Assembly: GCF_001238275.1 (NCBI RefSeq)
Contig: NZ_LGTB01000034.1
Location: 51,933-115,932 of the forward strand
Source of the DNA: Bradyrhizobium viridifuturi
GTDB lineage: Bacteria; Pseudomonadota; Alphaproteobacteria; Rhizobiales; Xanthobacteraceae
Direction: 5' to 3'
Length of the DNA stretch: 64,000 nucleotides
Part shown: in pieces, positions 50,974 through 60,248 of the stretch
Layout: each line of letters starts with the position of its first letter
How positions within the stretch are numbered: position 1 is the stretch's first letter
The notes under the pieces: model-generated
The model's input: only the letters and a program-made list of their open reading frames with translations
Told to the model about the DNA's origin: nothing
The model's database searches: none
Program-made: the position numbers and the translations under genes

Positions 50974-53167
50974 GGGGGATCCAGCTCGACGTGAAATTGC
51001 GGCTCGTGGCATCGAAGCCGATGTCGAGCGTACCGCTGAAGGCCGGGTCCGCCATCGTCTTCTCGACGATCATTGCTTCGATGCGTTTGATGCGCCCCGG
51101 CAGGCCGCGCGCGCCGATCTCGGGCGAATAGGTCTTGTCGCAGAACTCGCGCAGCTGGGCTTCGGGGAAGCGCACCTCGATCGATTGCGCCGTGTAGAAG
51201 GCGTTGATGCGCGCGATCTCGCGGAACACGATCTTCTCGATCGTGTCCATGTTGAGCTTATGGAACAGGATGATGTTCTCGCGCCCCTCGAAGCGGTTCA
51301 GGAATTCGGTCCGGAAGGCCTTCTTGAGGTCGCGGATGGTGAGTTCGTAGGCCTCATCCTGGCTGAGGTCGCCGGGACCGGTGCCAACCCGCAGCGCATG
51401 ATCCGCGCCGATGTTGGTGGTCATCGGCATCACCACGTCGCCGAACTCGACCTTGCGGCCCAGATTGTCGCGGCAGCGTCCATCATCGAGGATGTTGAGG
51501 CAAATATTGAAGATGTCGGGATGAGCTTTCTCGATCTCGTCCCACAGCATGACCTGATACGGATTGGCCCGCACCGAATTGGTCATCTCGCCACCGGCCG
51601 CGAAGCCGTCATAGCCCGGAGGTGCGCCGATCAGCTTGGTGACGTCGTTCTTCTCCATGAACTCGCCCATGTCGTAGCGGTTCAACGCCTTGTCGGTGTC
51701 GAACAGCGCTTCCGCCAGCCCCTTGGCGACCTCGGTCTTGCCGACGCCGCTGGCGCCGCAGAACAGGAACGGCAGCGGCCTGTCGGTGCGGCGTCCCCGC
51801 CGCCAGACCTTGACCGCGCGATCGACATGATCGAGCACCTCGTCCTGGCCGAACACGCGCCGCTTCAGCGAGCCGTGGAGATTCAGCAGCTTGACGGCGT
51901 CGTTCTGCTTGAGCTTGGAGGCATCGATCCCGGAGATCAGCGAGAATTCGTCGATCACCATGTCCGCCGTGAACAGCAGCCGATCATTGATCTCCTTGGT
52001 GACGGCCTTGTACTTCACGCGATTTTCGTCGACGGCGGCCTGGGTCCGCGCGATGTCGCCGCGCAGCGAGAGAATCTCGGGCGTCGCATAGCCGGAGGCT
52101 CTTGCGATCAGATCGAAGTCGGCATCGCCGGCCGAGGCCTTGCCGGCGGGCTCGTCGAGGTGCCGCTTCTTTTCCTCTTCCTCGAGGGCGCGCAGTTGGG
52201 CCTCCATGTGTGCGATCGACTTCTCGCCCTCGCGCTGCGCCGCGTAGTAGCCCTTGATCCTGGCCTGGTATTCGGCGAACTCGGCCTTGTGGCGCGCGAT
52301 CGCGGCGCGCACGGCGGCGGCCTTCGTCTCGCTTCCCGCAGGGGCTCCGCCAGCGGTGAGGCGCGCCAGCTCCGCCTCCAACTCCGCGAGCAGCGGCGGC
52401 GTCGAATGCGCCCGCAGCAAATAGCGCGCCATGCCGCGATCGAGCAGGGTGCGGGTGCGCGCGGGCTGCGCCGCGGTCAGCCCGGTGTCGAGGGAGCGAT
52501 ACTTGCTCGTCATGTCGATGGCGGCCTTGACCGCCGCCGGATCGATCCGGACCTCGTAGCTTTCCTCGAGATCTTTCGCGCCGTGCAGCGCGATCTCCTC
52601 GAGCTCGGCGCCGGCCGGCTCGGTCAGATCCATCAGCGTGAAATGATCGCGGAAATCGGAATGGCACTTGAGCACCTGGGTCAGGTCGGCCTCGCGCACC
52701 TCGAGGAAGACTTGCGTCTTCTTTGCCTTCACCATCGCCGTCAACGCGTTGACGATGTGCATCAGCCCGCTGTTGCGCAGCGCGTCGATCAGATCGAGCG
52801 TGTCCTCGACAATCAGGACACTGTCGGGGGTGCGGTTCAGGATGGCGAAGATCGCCTTGAATTGCTTGACGATGGCGTCGTTGTCGCCGAGCCCGAACAG
52901 GCCGTCGGTGTCGAGCCAGAACAGCCGCTTGTTGACGATATCGAACGGCGCGTCGGCGTCGGCCTTGCGGGCCTGCAGCGCCAGCGCCAGCGTGGTGATG
53001 CCGACGCCGCTCGGACCGGAGACGATCACGCTGTTGGCTTCCATCCGCGTCAGGATGGTGCACAGTTCCTCGAACTTCTCCGCCCGGCCAACCAGCTTGA
53101 AGTTCTTCCGGTTGGCGAGCATGTCGCTGCCGGTGATCAGAAAATTGTCGGCCATGGGGATGTCCAT
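50954..53167 (-). CDS. Clp-like double AAA+ ATPase
   Basis: The 737-residue protein is built like ClpA/ClpB. The N-terminal AAA domain (residues 25-230) has a degenerate Walker A, SGPSGVGITTL, with Ile in place of Lys, and Walker B VLIVEDTLDL. A coiled-coil middle region follows (about 260-400). The second AAA domain has an intact CGASGVGKTEVAKG (about 470), Walker B VMLWDEIEKAHPD, pore loop PPGYDGF and FLNRF near the Arg finger, then the C-terminal lid. No ClpP-binding loop or Clp N-domain is seen. It should be an unfoldase or remodelling ATPase. The start could also be 53155. Confidence 0.87.
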   Translation of the reverse strand: MDIPMADNFLITGSDMLANRKNFKLVGRAEKFEELCTILTRMEANSVIVSGPSGVGITTLALALQARKADADAPFDIVNKRLFWLDTDGLFGLGDNDAIVKQFKAIFAILNRTPDSVLIVEDTLDLIDALRNSGLMHIVNALTAMVKAKKTQVFLEVREADLTQVLKCHSDFRDHFTLMDLTEPAGAELEEIALHGAKDLEESYEVRIDPAAVKAAIDMTSKYRSLDTGLTAAQPARTRTLLDRGMARYLLRAHSTPPLLAELEAELARLTAGGAPAGSETKAAAVRAAIARHKAEFAEYQARIKGYYAAQREGEKSIAHMEAQLRALEEEEKKRHLDEPAGKASAGDADFDLIARASGYATPEILSLRGDIARTQAAVDENRVKYKAVTKEINDRLLFTADMVIDEFSLISGIDASKLKQNDAVKLLNLHGSLKRRVFGQDEVLDHVDRAVKVWRRGRRTDRPLPFLFCGASGVGKTEVAKGLAEALFDTDKALNRYDMGEFMEKNDVTKLIGAPPGYDGFAAGGEMTNSVRANPYQVMLWDEIEKAHPDIFNICLNILDDGRCRDNLGRKVEFGDVVMPMTTNIGADHALRVGTGPGDLSQDEAYELTIRDLKKAFRTEFLNRFEGRENIILFHKLNMDTIEKIVFREIARINAFYTAQSIEVRFPEAQLREFCDKTYSPEIGARGLPGRIKRIEAMIVEKTMADPAFSGTLDIGFDATSRNFTSSWIPHDRKAA

Positions 53168-53222
53168 CGGTCAGGCTGCAGGTGGAAGGCCCGGACCGGC
53201 TGTGCCGGTCCGGGAAACAAGC

Positions 53223-54865
53223 TCAGATCTGTCCGAACGTGATCTCCTTGTCGTCGACCGGCTTCGGCGCCGTCGCAGCGGCCGACGCGCCGGGTTCCTT
53301 GGCGTCCATGCCGATGCTTTCCTGCAATCGTGCGCGCACCGTAGCGGTGACATCGCTGAGCTCGCCGAGCCGGCTCTGGATGTTGGAGAGCCCGTCTTCC
53401 CGCAGCTTGTTGGCGGCCTGCAGCGATTCGGCGATGTTCGACATCGACTCGACCTTCTCCATGATCCGCTTGGAAGCCTCGTCGACCTGCAGCGCCTGGC
53501 GGATCACTTCCTTGTTGGCGACGTCGTCGGTCACCGCATTCATCGCACGCATCGAATCGCGCACGCTCTCCGAGGCCTCATTGAGCGCCGAGTTGTTGAG
53601 CGCCTGGATCGTGGTGTTCAGGCTGGTGGCCACACTCGCGATGCCGTCGCTGGAGAGCTCACGCAGGTTGACATTCTGCTTGCCGAGGGCGTCGTGGAAG
53701 GTGTTGGCGTCGACCGCATCCTTCTCGAGATCGGCCACGGTCTTCTTGGTGCCGCGCCCGCTGTCGAGCAGCGCAGTGACGTGGCGCTCGAAATCGTTCT
53801 TCTTCCGCTCACGCTCGAGGCGGGCAAGGGTATCCTCCCCCTCGCGCGCGGTCGACAGCGCCTGCACCTTCTCCTTGTTCGCCGCGGAGGCGAGGTCGAT
53901 GCCCTTGTCGAGGATCGCGACCACCGTGATCATCTGCGAGTTGATCTTGACCAGCTTGTCGGCCTGGCCCTCGATCCCGCCGAGTTCGTCGCGCAGCTCC
54001 GAGACGGTGACCTGCGACTTGTCGATGTAATCGAGCGCCGCCTTGATAATTCCTTCGACGCGCTTGACGTGCTCGGGACCGGAGATGTCGAGCATCTTGC
54101 GGACCTGGTCCTTCTCGGATTTGAACTTGCCTTGCTTGGCGTCGCGCTCGGCCTTCTCCGTGATGATCGCCTTTGCCTTGTCGCGACAGTCGTGAGGCCC
54201 TCGATCCGCTTGGCGATCAGGAGCTCCTTGGCGGCGATTTCGGCCTGCGCGGATTTCTTGATGCCGCCGAACAGGCCGGTCTGCGTTTTCAGCTTGGCGA
54301 TGTCGCGCTCGAGCATCTCCTTGTCGGAGGTGATCTGCCGCGCTTCGGAGTCGATCTCCGAGGTACGGCGATCCCAATCGGCCTCGCGCTTGCGATCCTC
54401 CTCGATCTCCGCGAAGGTATCCAGCACGACATTGTCGCCGGCGGTGCGCAGCGTGTAGAGCGCATCGAGATTGTCGACCAGCGGCCGGATCATCTCGCGG
54501 AAGTCGAGCACGCCCTTGTTCATGTCCGCGAACGTCTGCTTCATCTTGGCGAAGACAGACGTCGACGACAGCTCGATCAGCTTGCGTTGCATCAGCGTGC
54601 GCTGCTGCGCCAGATATTCCTTGTAGGCCTCGAGCTGCTTGACCGAAGCCTTGCACTCTTCGGCAAGGTCCGGCGAGAGCAGGGCGCCGATCTGGCGGCT
54701 GCGCTCCTCGGGCGTGACTTCGGGGTTGAAGACGATCTTGGCCACGGGATTGGCGGTGATATCGACAGGCGCGGCCTGCGTCGCCTGCTTCGGCGCCATC
54801 CGCGCCTTAATGGCCTCGTTGACGGCGGTCGATTCCGCGAGTTTCGGGGATGCAGAGGTAGACAT
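53223..54865 (-). CDS. Large coiled-coil protein of the AAA operon (frame-shifted near 54186)
   Basis: The 547-residue product (after adding one base near 54186) is not recognised as a named family. It is almost all helical. A Pro/Ala-rich N-terminus (residues 1-45) is followed by a charged region, VTPEERSRQIGALLSPDLA, and long coiled coils (DRRTSEIDSEARQITSDKEMLERDIAKL; LARLERERKKNDFERHV). The C-terminal tail is Ala/Pro-rich and ends KEITFGQI. No membrane segment or signal is seen. It is the first gene of a three-gene operon, 55 bases before the ATPase gene. It could be the ATPase's substrate, scaffold or adaptor. Resemblance to TelA-type proteins is only in general character. Confidence 0.78.
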
Positions 54866-55425
54866 TGCAGTCGTCTCCAGGTGGGGCGACTCCGAAACGG
54901 AGTCGCATGTGCAGCGCAGCCGTTCAGGCTGCGTTGCGGGAAATCGTGCTTGGGCAGCTCACATGAAAATTCCGGCCGGCGCGGAAGCTAGATGCGGCTC
55001 CTCAGCCGCACAACCATAAGGTGGTGCAATTAGAACGTTTAACCAAACGAAGTCGCAACAGTGTGTACGCATCGTTTTATGATTGCTGAGAGTTTCAGCC
55101 CGGCGGGAAGCTCATTGTTGATGGCTGTTTTGTCGCTTCATGCCCGGTCTGGTTCGATTGAATCGTCGAGGGCCTGTTCTGGATCGATGCGAGGGGGGCT
55201 TGGCATCTGACGCCAAAGGAGATGCGCCCTCTGGTTGACGCGCGCAAGGCGCACACGGCGATTTGAACGCGCGGCGGTCGTCTGGTTCGGGATCGATCAG
55301 ATTCCGCTCTAAGTATCTGAATTTAGTCTTGAAATTATCCAGAACCCATTGCGCAGGCAGGAATTCCGGCCGGATGTAATGTTGTTCAGCCGCGGGCAAG
55401 TAAAATCGGCCAAGGCAGTGCTGGC
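54866..55425. other. Gene-free region upstream of the coiled-coil operon
   Basis: This 560-base gap must hold the operon promoter. It is locally AT-richer than its surroundings (for example 55020-55080 and 55297-55345). No protein family, tRNA-end copy or terminator was recognised. A minus-strand open frame running in from the GGDEF gene has no supported start. Confidence 0.5.
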
Positions 55426-57969
55426 CTAGAGGCGATTCCGTCTCGGCTGGATCCGGTACGCCTCGCGCTCGATGCCGGCGGCGACCTGGGGCGCCTTGTT
55501 GGCGGCGACCGGTGGTGAAAACACGAAGCCCTGCACCAGGTCGCAATCGAGCCCGCCGAGCACGTCGACCTCGGCCGCCAGCTCGGCGCCCTCCGCCACC
55601 ACGGTCATGCCGAGCCCGTGCGACAGCGCGATGATGCCGCCGAGCAGCTTGCGCTTCTCCGGCGCGGTGGAAATGCCGTCGACGAATGCGCGGTCCACCT
55701 TCAGGCAGTCGAACGGCAGGCGCGTCAGATAGCCGAGCGAGGAATAGCCAGAGCCGAAATCATCCAGCGCCAGCCGGGCGCCCAGATCGGAGAGCGCCGT
55801 CAGCGTGCGGCTGATCCGCTGCTCGGTATGATCCACGAACAGGCTTTCGGTCAGCTCCAGGCAGAGCAGCTCCGCGGGAAAGCCGGTCTCCGCCAGCGCG
55901 GCCCCGACGGCCGTCTCGAAATCCACGTTCCAGATCTGCGCCGGCGAGACGTTGACCGAGACGGTGCGCGGCGGCAGCCCGGCATCCAGCCAGGCGCGGC
56001 CCTGCCGGCAGGCCTCGCGCAGCACCCAGAGGCCGAGATCGACGATGAGGCCGGAGCTTTCGGCGATCGGGATGAACTCCGCCGGCGGGATCGGCCCGCG
56101 CTCGGGATGGGTCCAGCGCAGCAGCGCCTCGAAACCGGTGACGCGGCCGGTCCGCAGGTCGAGCTGCGGCTGGTAATGGGCCTCGAGCGCGCCCGTCTCC
56201 ACGGCGTGGCGCAGGTGCCGGCCGAGATCGAGCCGTTGATCGACCGCCTGGGCATAGACCGGCTCGAACAGCTGGGCCCGGCCGCGCCCGGCCTCCTTGG
56301 CCATATAGAGCGCGAGATCCGCGTTGCGCACGGCCGTCTCCGCCGTCGCGCCATGCTCCGGCAGGCGGGCGATGCCGATGGTGGCGCCGACGACGGCCTC
56401 GCCCTCGGTGAGATCGACCGGGACCGACAGCCTGCCGATCAGCCGGTTGGCAAGTCCGGTCAACGCGGCGTCGGACATGCCGCGTCCCTCCGCGAGCACT
56501 GCGAATTCGTCGCCGCCGAGCCGGGCGATGAAGGCACGCGGCCCCAGATCCTGGCGCAGCGCCGCCGCCACCTGGATCAGCAATTTGTCGCCGGCGGCAT
56601 GACCGAGGGAATCATTGACCTCCTTGAAGCGATCGAGGTCGATCAGCAGCAGCGCGCCGCCGCGGCCCTCCACGGCGCAGCCCTCGATCATGGTGGCGAG
56701 CTGGCGCGTGAACAGCGCGCGATTGGCAAGCCCGGTCAACGGGTCGCTGTAGGCGAGCTGCTCGAGCTGGCGCTCGGCCTCCTTGCGCTCGGTGACGTCC
56801 TGCACGGTGCCGATGATGCCGATGACCTTGTCGTGGGCGACCTCCGCCTTGCAGATCACGGCCAAGTCGCGCGCGGTGCCGTCCGCGTGCAGGATGCGCA
56901 GGTCCGTGGCCTCGGTCCTGCGGGTGCGAAGCACCCGCTTCTGCACGTCGCGGAAGCGCTCGGCATCGCCGCCCAGGAAATGGGGCATCACGCTTTCATT
57001 GGTCGGCTCGAACGTCGCGGGGTCGAAGCCGAGCAACTGATAGAGCTCGGGTGCCCAGGTCGTGCGGCCGGTGTCGAGCCGATAGCTCCAGGTGCCGATC
57101 TTGCCGAGCCGGTGGGCTTCCTCCAGCGCCCGCGTGCGCTGGTCGAGCAACGCCTTGGCTGCCCTCAGCTGGGTGATGTCGCTGGACGTGCCGCGATAGC
57201 CGAGAAAGCTGCCGTCATCGGCGAAGATCGGTTTGCCGCTGGTGCAGATGCTGACGCGCGAGCCGTCCTTGCCGATCAGCGTATAGGTGAAGTCGCGAAA
57301 CGGGCGACGGGCTTCCATGTCGGCCCGGTGCCGCGCCATCGCCTCCGCGTCCTCGGGCGCATAGGCCAGTTCCCAGCGCGCCTTGCCGCCCGAGGCCACC
57401 GTCTGGAAGGCGGCGTTGCCGGTCAGCGATTTGGGATAGGGCAGCAGCCGATGGGCGGCGTCGCTTTCCCAGCACCAGTCCGAGGCGGTAGAGACAAAAT
57501 CGGCCAGCCGCTGCTCGCTCTCCGCGAGGCGGCGCAGCGCGGCGGTTTCCTCGGTGACATCGCGGACGATGCCGGACACCCGCCGGACCTGGCCGCGTGC
57601 GTCGAATTCCGGCTCGCCATGCACGACGCAGTCGAGCACGCTGCCGTCGGACCTGCGCAGTCGCGTCTGCACCGCATAGGGCTGCCCCTCCGCCCAGCAG
57701 GCCGCGTAATGCGCCTCCAGAAGCTTCCGGCTCTCAGGCAAATAGCGCTCGCGCACCGTGGCGATGGGGATGAAGCCGTCGACCGTCTTGAATTCGTAGA
57801 ACGAGGCGAATTCGGGCGAGATCCAGACATCGGTCGCAGTGGCACTGTGCGATTCCCAGTACCCCATGCGGGCCATCCTGATGGCACACCGCAGCGACCG
57901 TTCCTCATTCCAGCGTCGACGCGCTACCCGCGTTGGGGCCTGCCCTTGCGGCAATTTACGAGCGGCCAT
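55426..57969 (-). CDS. PAS-GGDEF-EAL c-di-GMP signalling protein
   Basis: The 847-residue cytoplasmic protein carries three PAS-type domains (residues ~35-150, ~165-275, ~290-405), a GGDEF domain with intact RLGGDEFAV, and an EAL domain with FEALLRW, LELTES, LDDFGSGYSSLGYL and LKVDRAFV. The phosphodiesterase residues are therefore complete. The usual RxxD inhibition site before GGDEF is absent. It can make or degrade c-di-GMP; which dominates is unknown. There is no membrane segment, so the signal is intracellular. I chose ATG 57969 over an upstream TTG. Confidence 0.92.
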   Translation of the reverse strand: MAARKLPQGQAPTRVARRRWNEERSLRCAIRMARMGYWESHSATATDVWISPEFASFYEFKTVDGFIPIATVRERYLPESRKLLEAHYAACWAEGQPYAVQTRLRRSDGSVLDCVVHGEPEFDARGQVRRVSGIVRDVTEETAALRRLAESEQRLADFVSTASDWCWESDAAHRLLPYPKSLTGNAAFQTVASGGKARWELAYAPEDAEAMARHRADMEARRPFRDFTYTLIGKDGSRVSICTSGKPIFADDGSFLGYRGTSSDITQLRAAKALLDQRTRALEEAHRLGKIGTWSYRLDTGRTTWAPELYQLLGFDPATFEPTNESVMPHFLGGDAERFRDVQKRVLRTRRTEATDLRILHADGTARDLAVICKAEVAHDKVIGIIGTVQDVTERKEAERQLEQLAYSDPLTGLANRALFTRQLATMIEGCAVEGRGGALLLIDLDRFKEVNDSLGHAAGDKLLIQVAAALRQDLGPRAFIARLGGDEFAVLAEGRGMSDAALTGLANRLIGRLSVPVDLTEGEAVVGATIGIARLPEHGATAETAVRNADLALYMAKEAGRGRAQLFEPVYAQAVDQRLDLGRHLRHAVETGALEAHYQPQLDLRTGRVTGFEALLRWTHPERGPIPPAEFIPIAESSGLIVDLGLWVLREACRQGRAWLDAGLPPRTVSVNVSPAQIWNVDFETAVGAALAETGFPAELLCLELTESLFVDHTEQRISRTLTALSDLGARLALDDFGSGYSSLGYLTRLPFDCLKVDRAFVDGISTAPEKRKLLGGIIALSHGLGMTVVAEGAELAAEVDVLGGLDCDLVQGFVFSPPVAANKAPQVAAGIEREAYRIQPRRNRL

Positions 57970-58201
57970 CGGTCCCCAACCAAAAACGCCAACGTACAAT
58001 TACGCGGCAAACTCGTTAGCATATCGCGCGACAACCTTGGAGCGATGCAGCTCACAGTCGGGGGGTCTTCCGCAGATTTGGTATAGTATCGGTGAATCCT
58101 GCAACCAGCATTAGGTGCGGGAGGAACTTAACCTGGATGAAACTCTTTGTTGCCGCGGTAGCTCGTTGCCTGGCATCCCGCGCGCGAAGGACGCTTGAAA
58201 A

Positions 58202-58411
58202 ATGACCAGGAGATTCAAGGTCGGCGATCACGTCAGCTGGAATTCCGAGGCCGGACGCGTCTCGGGCACCATCATCAGGATTCACACGCGTGATTTCGAC
58301 TACAAGGGGCACATGCACCGCGCCTCGGCGGCCGATCCGCAATACGAGATCAAGAGCGACAAGACCGACCACGTCGCGGCCCACAAGGGCGGCGCGCTCC
58401 ATCCTGCGTAG
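58202..58411 (+). CDS. DUF2945 (HVA1 Tudor-like) protein
   Basis: The 69-residue protein is a single small beta domain: FKVGDHVSWNSEAGRVSGTIIRIHT followed by PQYEIKSDKTDHVAAHKGGALHP. It matches the hypervirulence-associated/DUF2945 family, which is common in bacteria and has no known function. It is 12 bases before the DUF488 gene, a pairing that suggests one operon. Confidence 0.9.
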   Translation: MTRRFKVGDHVSWNSEAGRVSGTIIRIHTRDFDYKGHMHRASAADPQYEIKSDKTDHVAAHKGGALHPA

Positions 58412-58423
58412 CAGGGGCGAGGC

Positions 58424-58972
58424 GTGGCACTCCCGTTCTTCACGATAGGTCATTCGAACCGCAGCCTCGAGGATTTCGTCGCCGTCCTCACCGCGGCCGG
58501 CATTGACCGTGTCGTCGACATCAGAACGGTGCCGCGCTCGCGAACCAATCCGCAGTTCAACAAGGACACGCTTCCCGGCTCGCTCAACGCCGCGGGCATT
58601 TCGTATGAGCATCTGGCCGATCTCGGCGGGCTGCGCGGCAAGGCGCGCAGCGTGCCGCCTTCGGTCAACGGCTTCTGGAGCAACGAGAGCTTTCACAATT
58701 ACGCCGACTATGCGCTGTCGCCGCAGTTTCACGCTGCCCTGCAGCGTCTGCGCGACGAGGGCCACGCGCAACGCTGCGCGATGATGTGCTCGGAGGCGGT
58801 GTGGTGGCGCTGCCACCGCCGCATCGTCGCCGACCACCTGATCGCGGCCGGCGAGAGTGTCGTCCACATCATGGGAGAGGGCCGGCTCGAGCCTGCCCGG
58901 CTCACCGAAGGCGCCATAGTGCAGGGCGATGGGATGGTGGTCTATCCGGCGACGGGGCAGCTCGATCTATGA
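58424..58972 (+). CDS. DUF488 family protein
   Basis: The 182-residue product shows the DUF488 pattern TIGHSNRSLEDFVAVL, VVDIRTVPRSRTNPQFN, YEHLADLGGLRGK, and a C-terminal MMCSEAVWWRCHRRIVAD with conserved Cys, Glu and His that may bind metal. Function is unknown. The start is GTG 58424 behind GGGGCGAGG. Confidence 0.9.
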   Translation: MALPFFTIGHSNRSLEDFVAVLTAAGIDRVVDIRTVPRSRTNPQFNKDTLPGSLNAAGISYEHLADLGGLRGKARSVPPSVNGFWSNESFHNYADYALSPQFHAALQRLRDEGHAQRCAMMCSEAVWWRCHRRIVADHLIAAGESVVHIMGEGRLEPARLTEGAIVQGDGMVVYPATGQLDL

Positions 58973-59014
58973 GAGCGTGATGCAACCCGCGGCGACCGCG
59001 GTGTGCCATGCGCT

Positions 59015-60175
59015 TCACTCCACGCTGCGCTTCCAATAGCCGGTGCCAAGCTTACCGGTGATGACAGCAGTTGCGTCATGGACCTCGTAGGAACCGGCGT
59101 CGCTGTAATTCCGCATGCCCTTCAGCGCGTGTAGCGTCCAGCGGCCGTTGGCGAAGGTCACGGTGCCTTCATGGGCTTGCGCCGAGCGGAACGGCTCGGC
59201 GTGGAATTTGTAGGTGCCGTCGGCCATGATCTGCCAGATCCAGCGCGACTCGCCGCGGCCGCTCGCCACCATGATCTCCCAGGTGCCGACCAGCGCGGGA
59301 TCGATGGCACCGACTGGCGTTGCCGGCGGCACCGACAATGCCGGAGCGGCCGCTGCCGGCGCATTGTTCGCCTGCTTCGCGCTTGCCGTCTCGGCGGGCG
59401 GCGCTGCCAGATAGATCGCCTTGCGCGACAGCGAGCCGTAGACGAAGGGCTGCTGCTCGTTGCGCGTCGCCTCCATCACGTCATCGCGGACGTTGCGGAA
59501 CATGAACGTGACCTCGACGCCCGGCGCCTCGATGTTGCGCAGCAAGGCTGCGGCGAACGGGCTGTTGCGGCCGTCGCCGTCGAGCGCGGTGGTGCCGTCG
59601 CGCGCGGCATAGGCGACCAGCACGTTGCCGACCGGCTCGATGCGGCCGAGCCCGCTGGTCGTAGCGGCGCAGGTCGCGATCGAGCGGCTCATCTTCGCCG
59701 CGAACGGATTGTTGCGGCAGGCGTCGAGGATGACGAGGCCGAGACTTCCGGTGTTGGAGACCTGCAGCATCACGCTCTGCAGGCTGATCGCTTCATTCGC
59801 GGCATCGGTGTCGCGCTTCAATTCGGCATCGACCGGGATCAGCCAGTTGTCGCCGTTGATCTCCATGCCATGGCCGGCGAAATACACCGTTGCCATGTCG
59901 GCGCCGGCGGCCTCGTGTCCGAATGCGATCAGGCCGCGCCGCATCTCATCGAAGCTGCCGTTCCTGATCAGGGTGACGGCGAAGCCGAGGCGCTTCAGCG
60001 CCGCGGCGATATCGCCGGCGTCAGTCGGCGGATTGGTCAGCGCCGGCACGCTCCTGTAGGCGCCGTTGCCGATCACCAGCGCCACCCGCTTGCCGTCGGC
60101 GGCGGCCGGCGGCGAGGCAAGGCCGACGAGCGCCGCGGCAACAGCCAGTCCCGAAACAAACGCGCGGCGGTTCAT
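59015..60175 (-). CDS. Exported metacaspase-like (C14) peptidase
   Basis: The 386-residue protein has an Arg-Arg signal (MNRRAFVSGLAVAAALVGLA...AAADG) that may use the Tat route. A caspase-like p20 domain follows, with the catalytic His in VYFAGHGMEI near residue 107 and Cys in VILDACRNNPF near 155. Asp/Arg-rich residues around the S1 pocket (AARDGTTALDGDG) follow. After a Pro/Ala linker comes a C-terminal beta domain of about 110 residues (VGTWEIMVASGRGESRW). I chose ATG 60175. Bacterial members are Arg/Lys- or Asp-directed proteases of largely unknown role. Confidence 0.88.
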   Translation of the reverse strand: MNRRAFVSGLAVAAALVGLASPPAAADGKRVALVIGNGAYRSVPALTNPPTDAGDIAAALKRLGFAVTLIRNGSFDEMRRGLIAFGHEAAGADMATVYFAGHGMEINGDNWLIPVDAELKRDTDAANEAISLQSVMLQVSNTGSLGLVILDACRNNPFAAKMSRSIATCAATTSGLGRIEPVGNVLVAYAARDGTTALDGDGRNSPFAAALLRNIEAPGVEVTFMFRNVRDDVMEATRNEQQPFVYGSLSRKAIYLAAPPAETASAKQANNAPAAAAPALSVPPATPVGAIDPALVGTWEIMVASGRGESRWIWQIMADGTYKFHAEPFRSAQAHEGTVTFANGRWTLHALKGMRNYSDAGSYEVHDATAVITGKLGTGYWKRSVE

Positions 60176-60248
60176 GCTGGACCCGTTCGGAGGTGACGGG
60201 TGCAGGGTATCGCAGCCGGCGCGAGCCGGCCATGGAAATGGCAATGCG

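Noticed and set aside
53223..54865. Assignment of the coiled-coil protein to the TelA toxic-anion resistance family
   Set aside because: General helical character is similar, but I could not see the TelA signature segments, so the name would be a guess.
55112..55425. A possible small minus-strand gene after the GGDEF/EAL gene
   Set aside because: The frame only has a start inside the GGDEF/EAL coding region, and its residues show no conserved pattern. I treat it as intergenic.
55618..58086. An 822-codon open frame on the plus strand opposite the GGDEF/EAL gene
   Set aside because: It mirrors the codon pattern of the real gene, is rich in Arg, Gly, His and Gln, and shows no family motif. High GC content produces such shadows.
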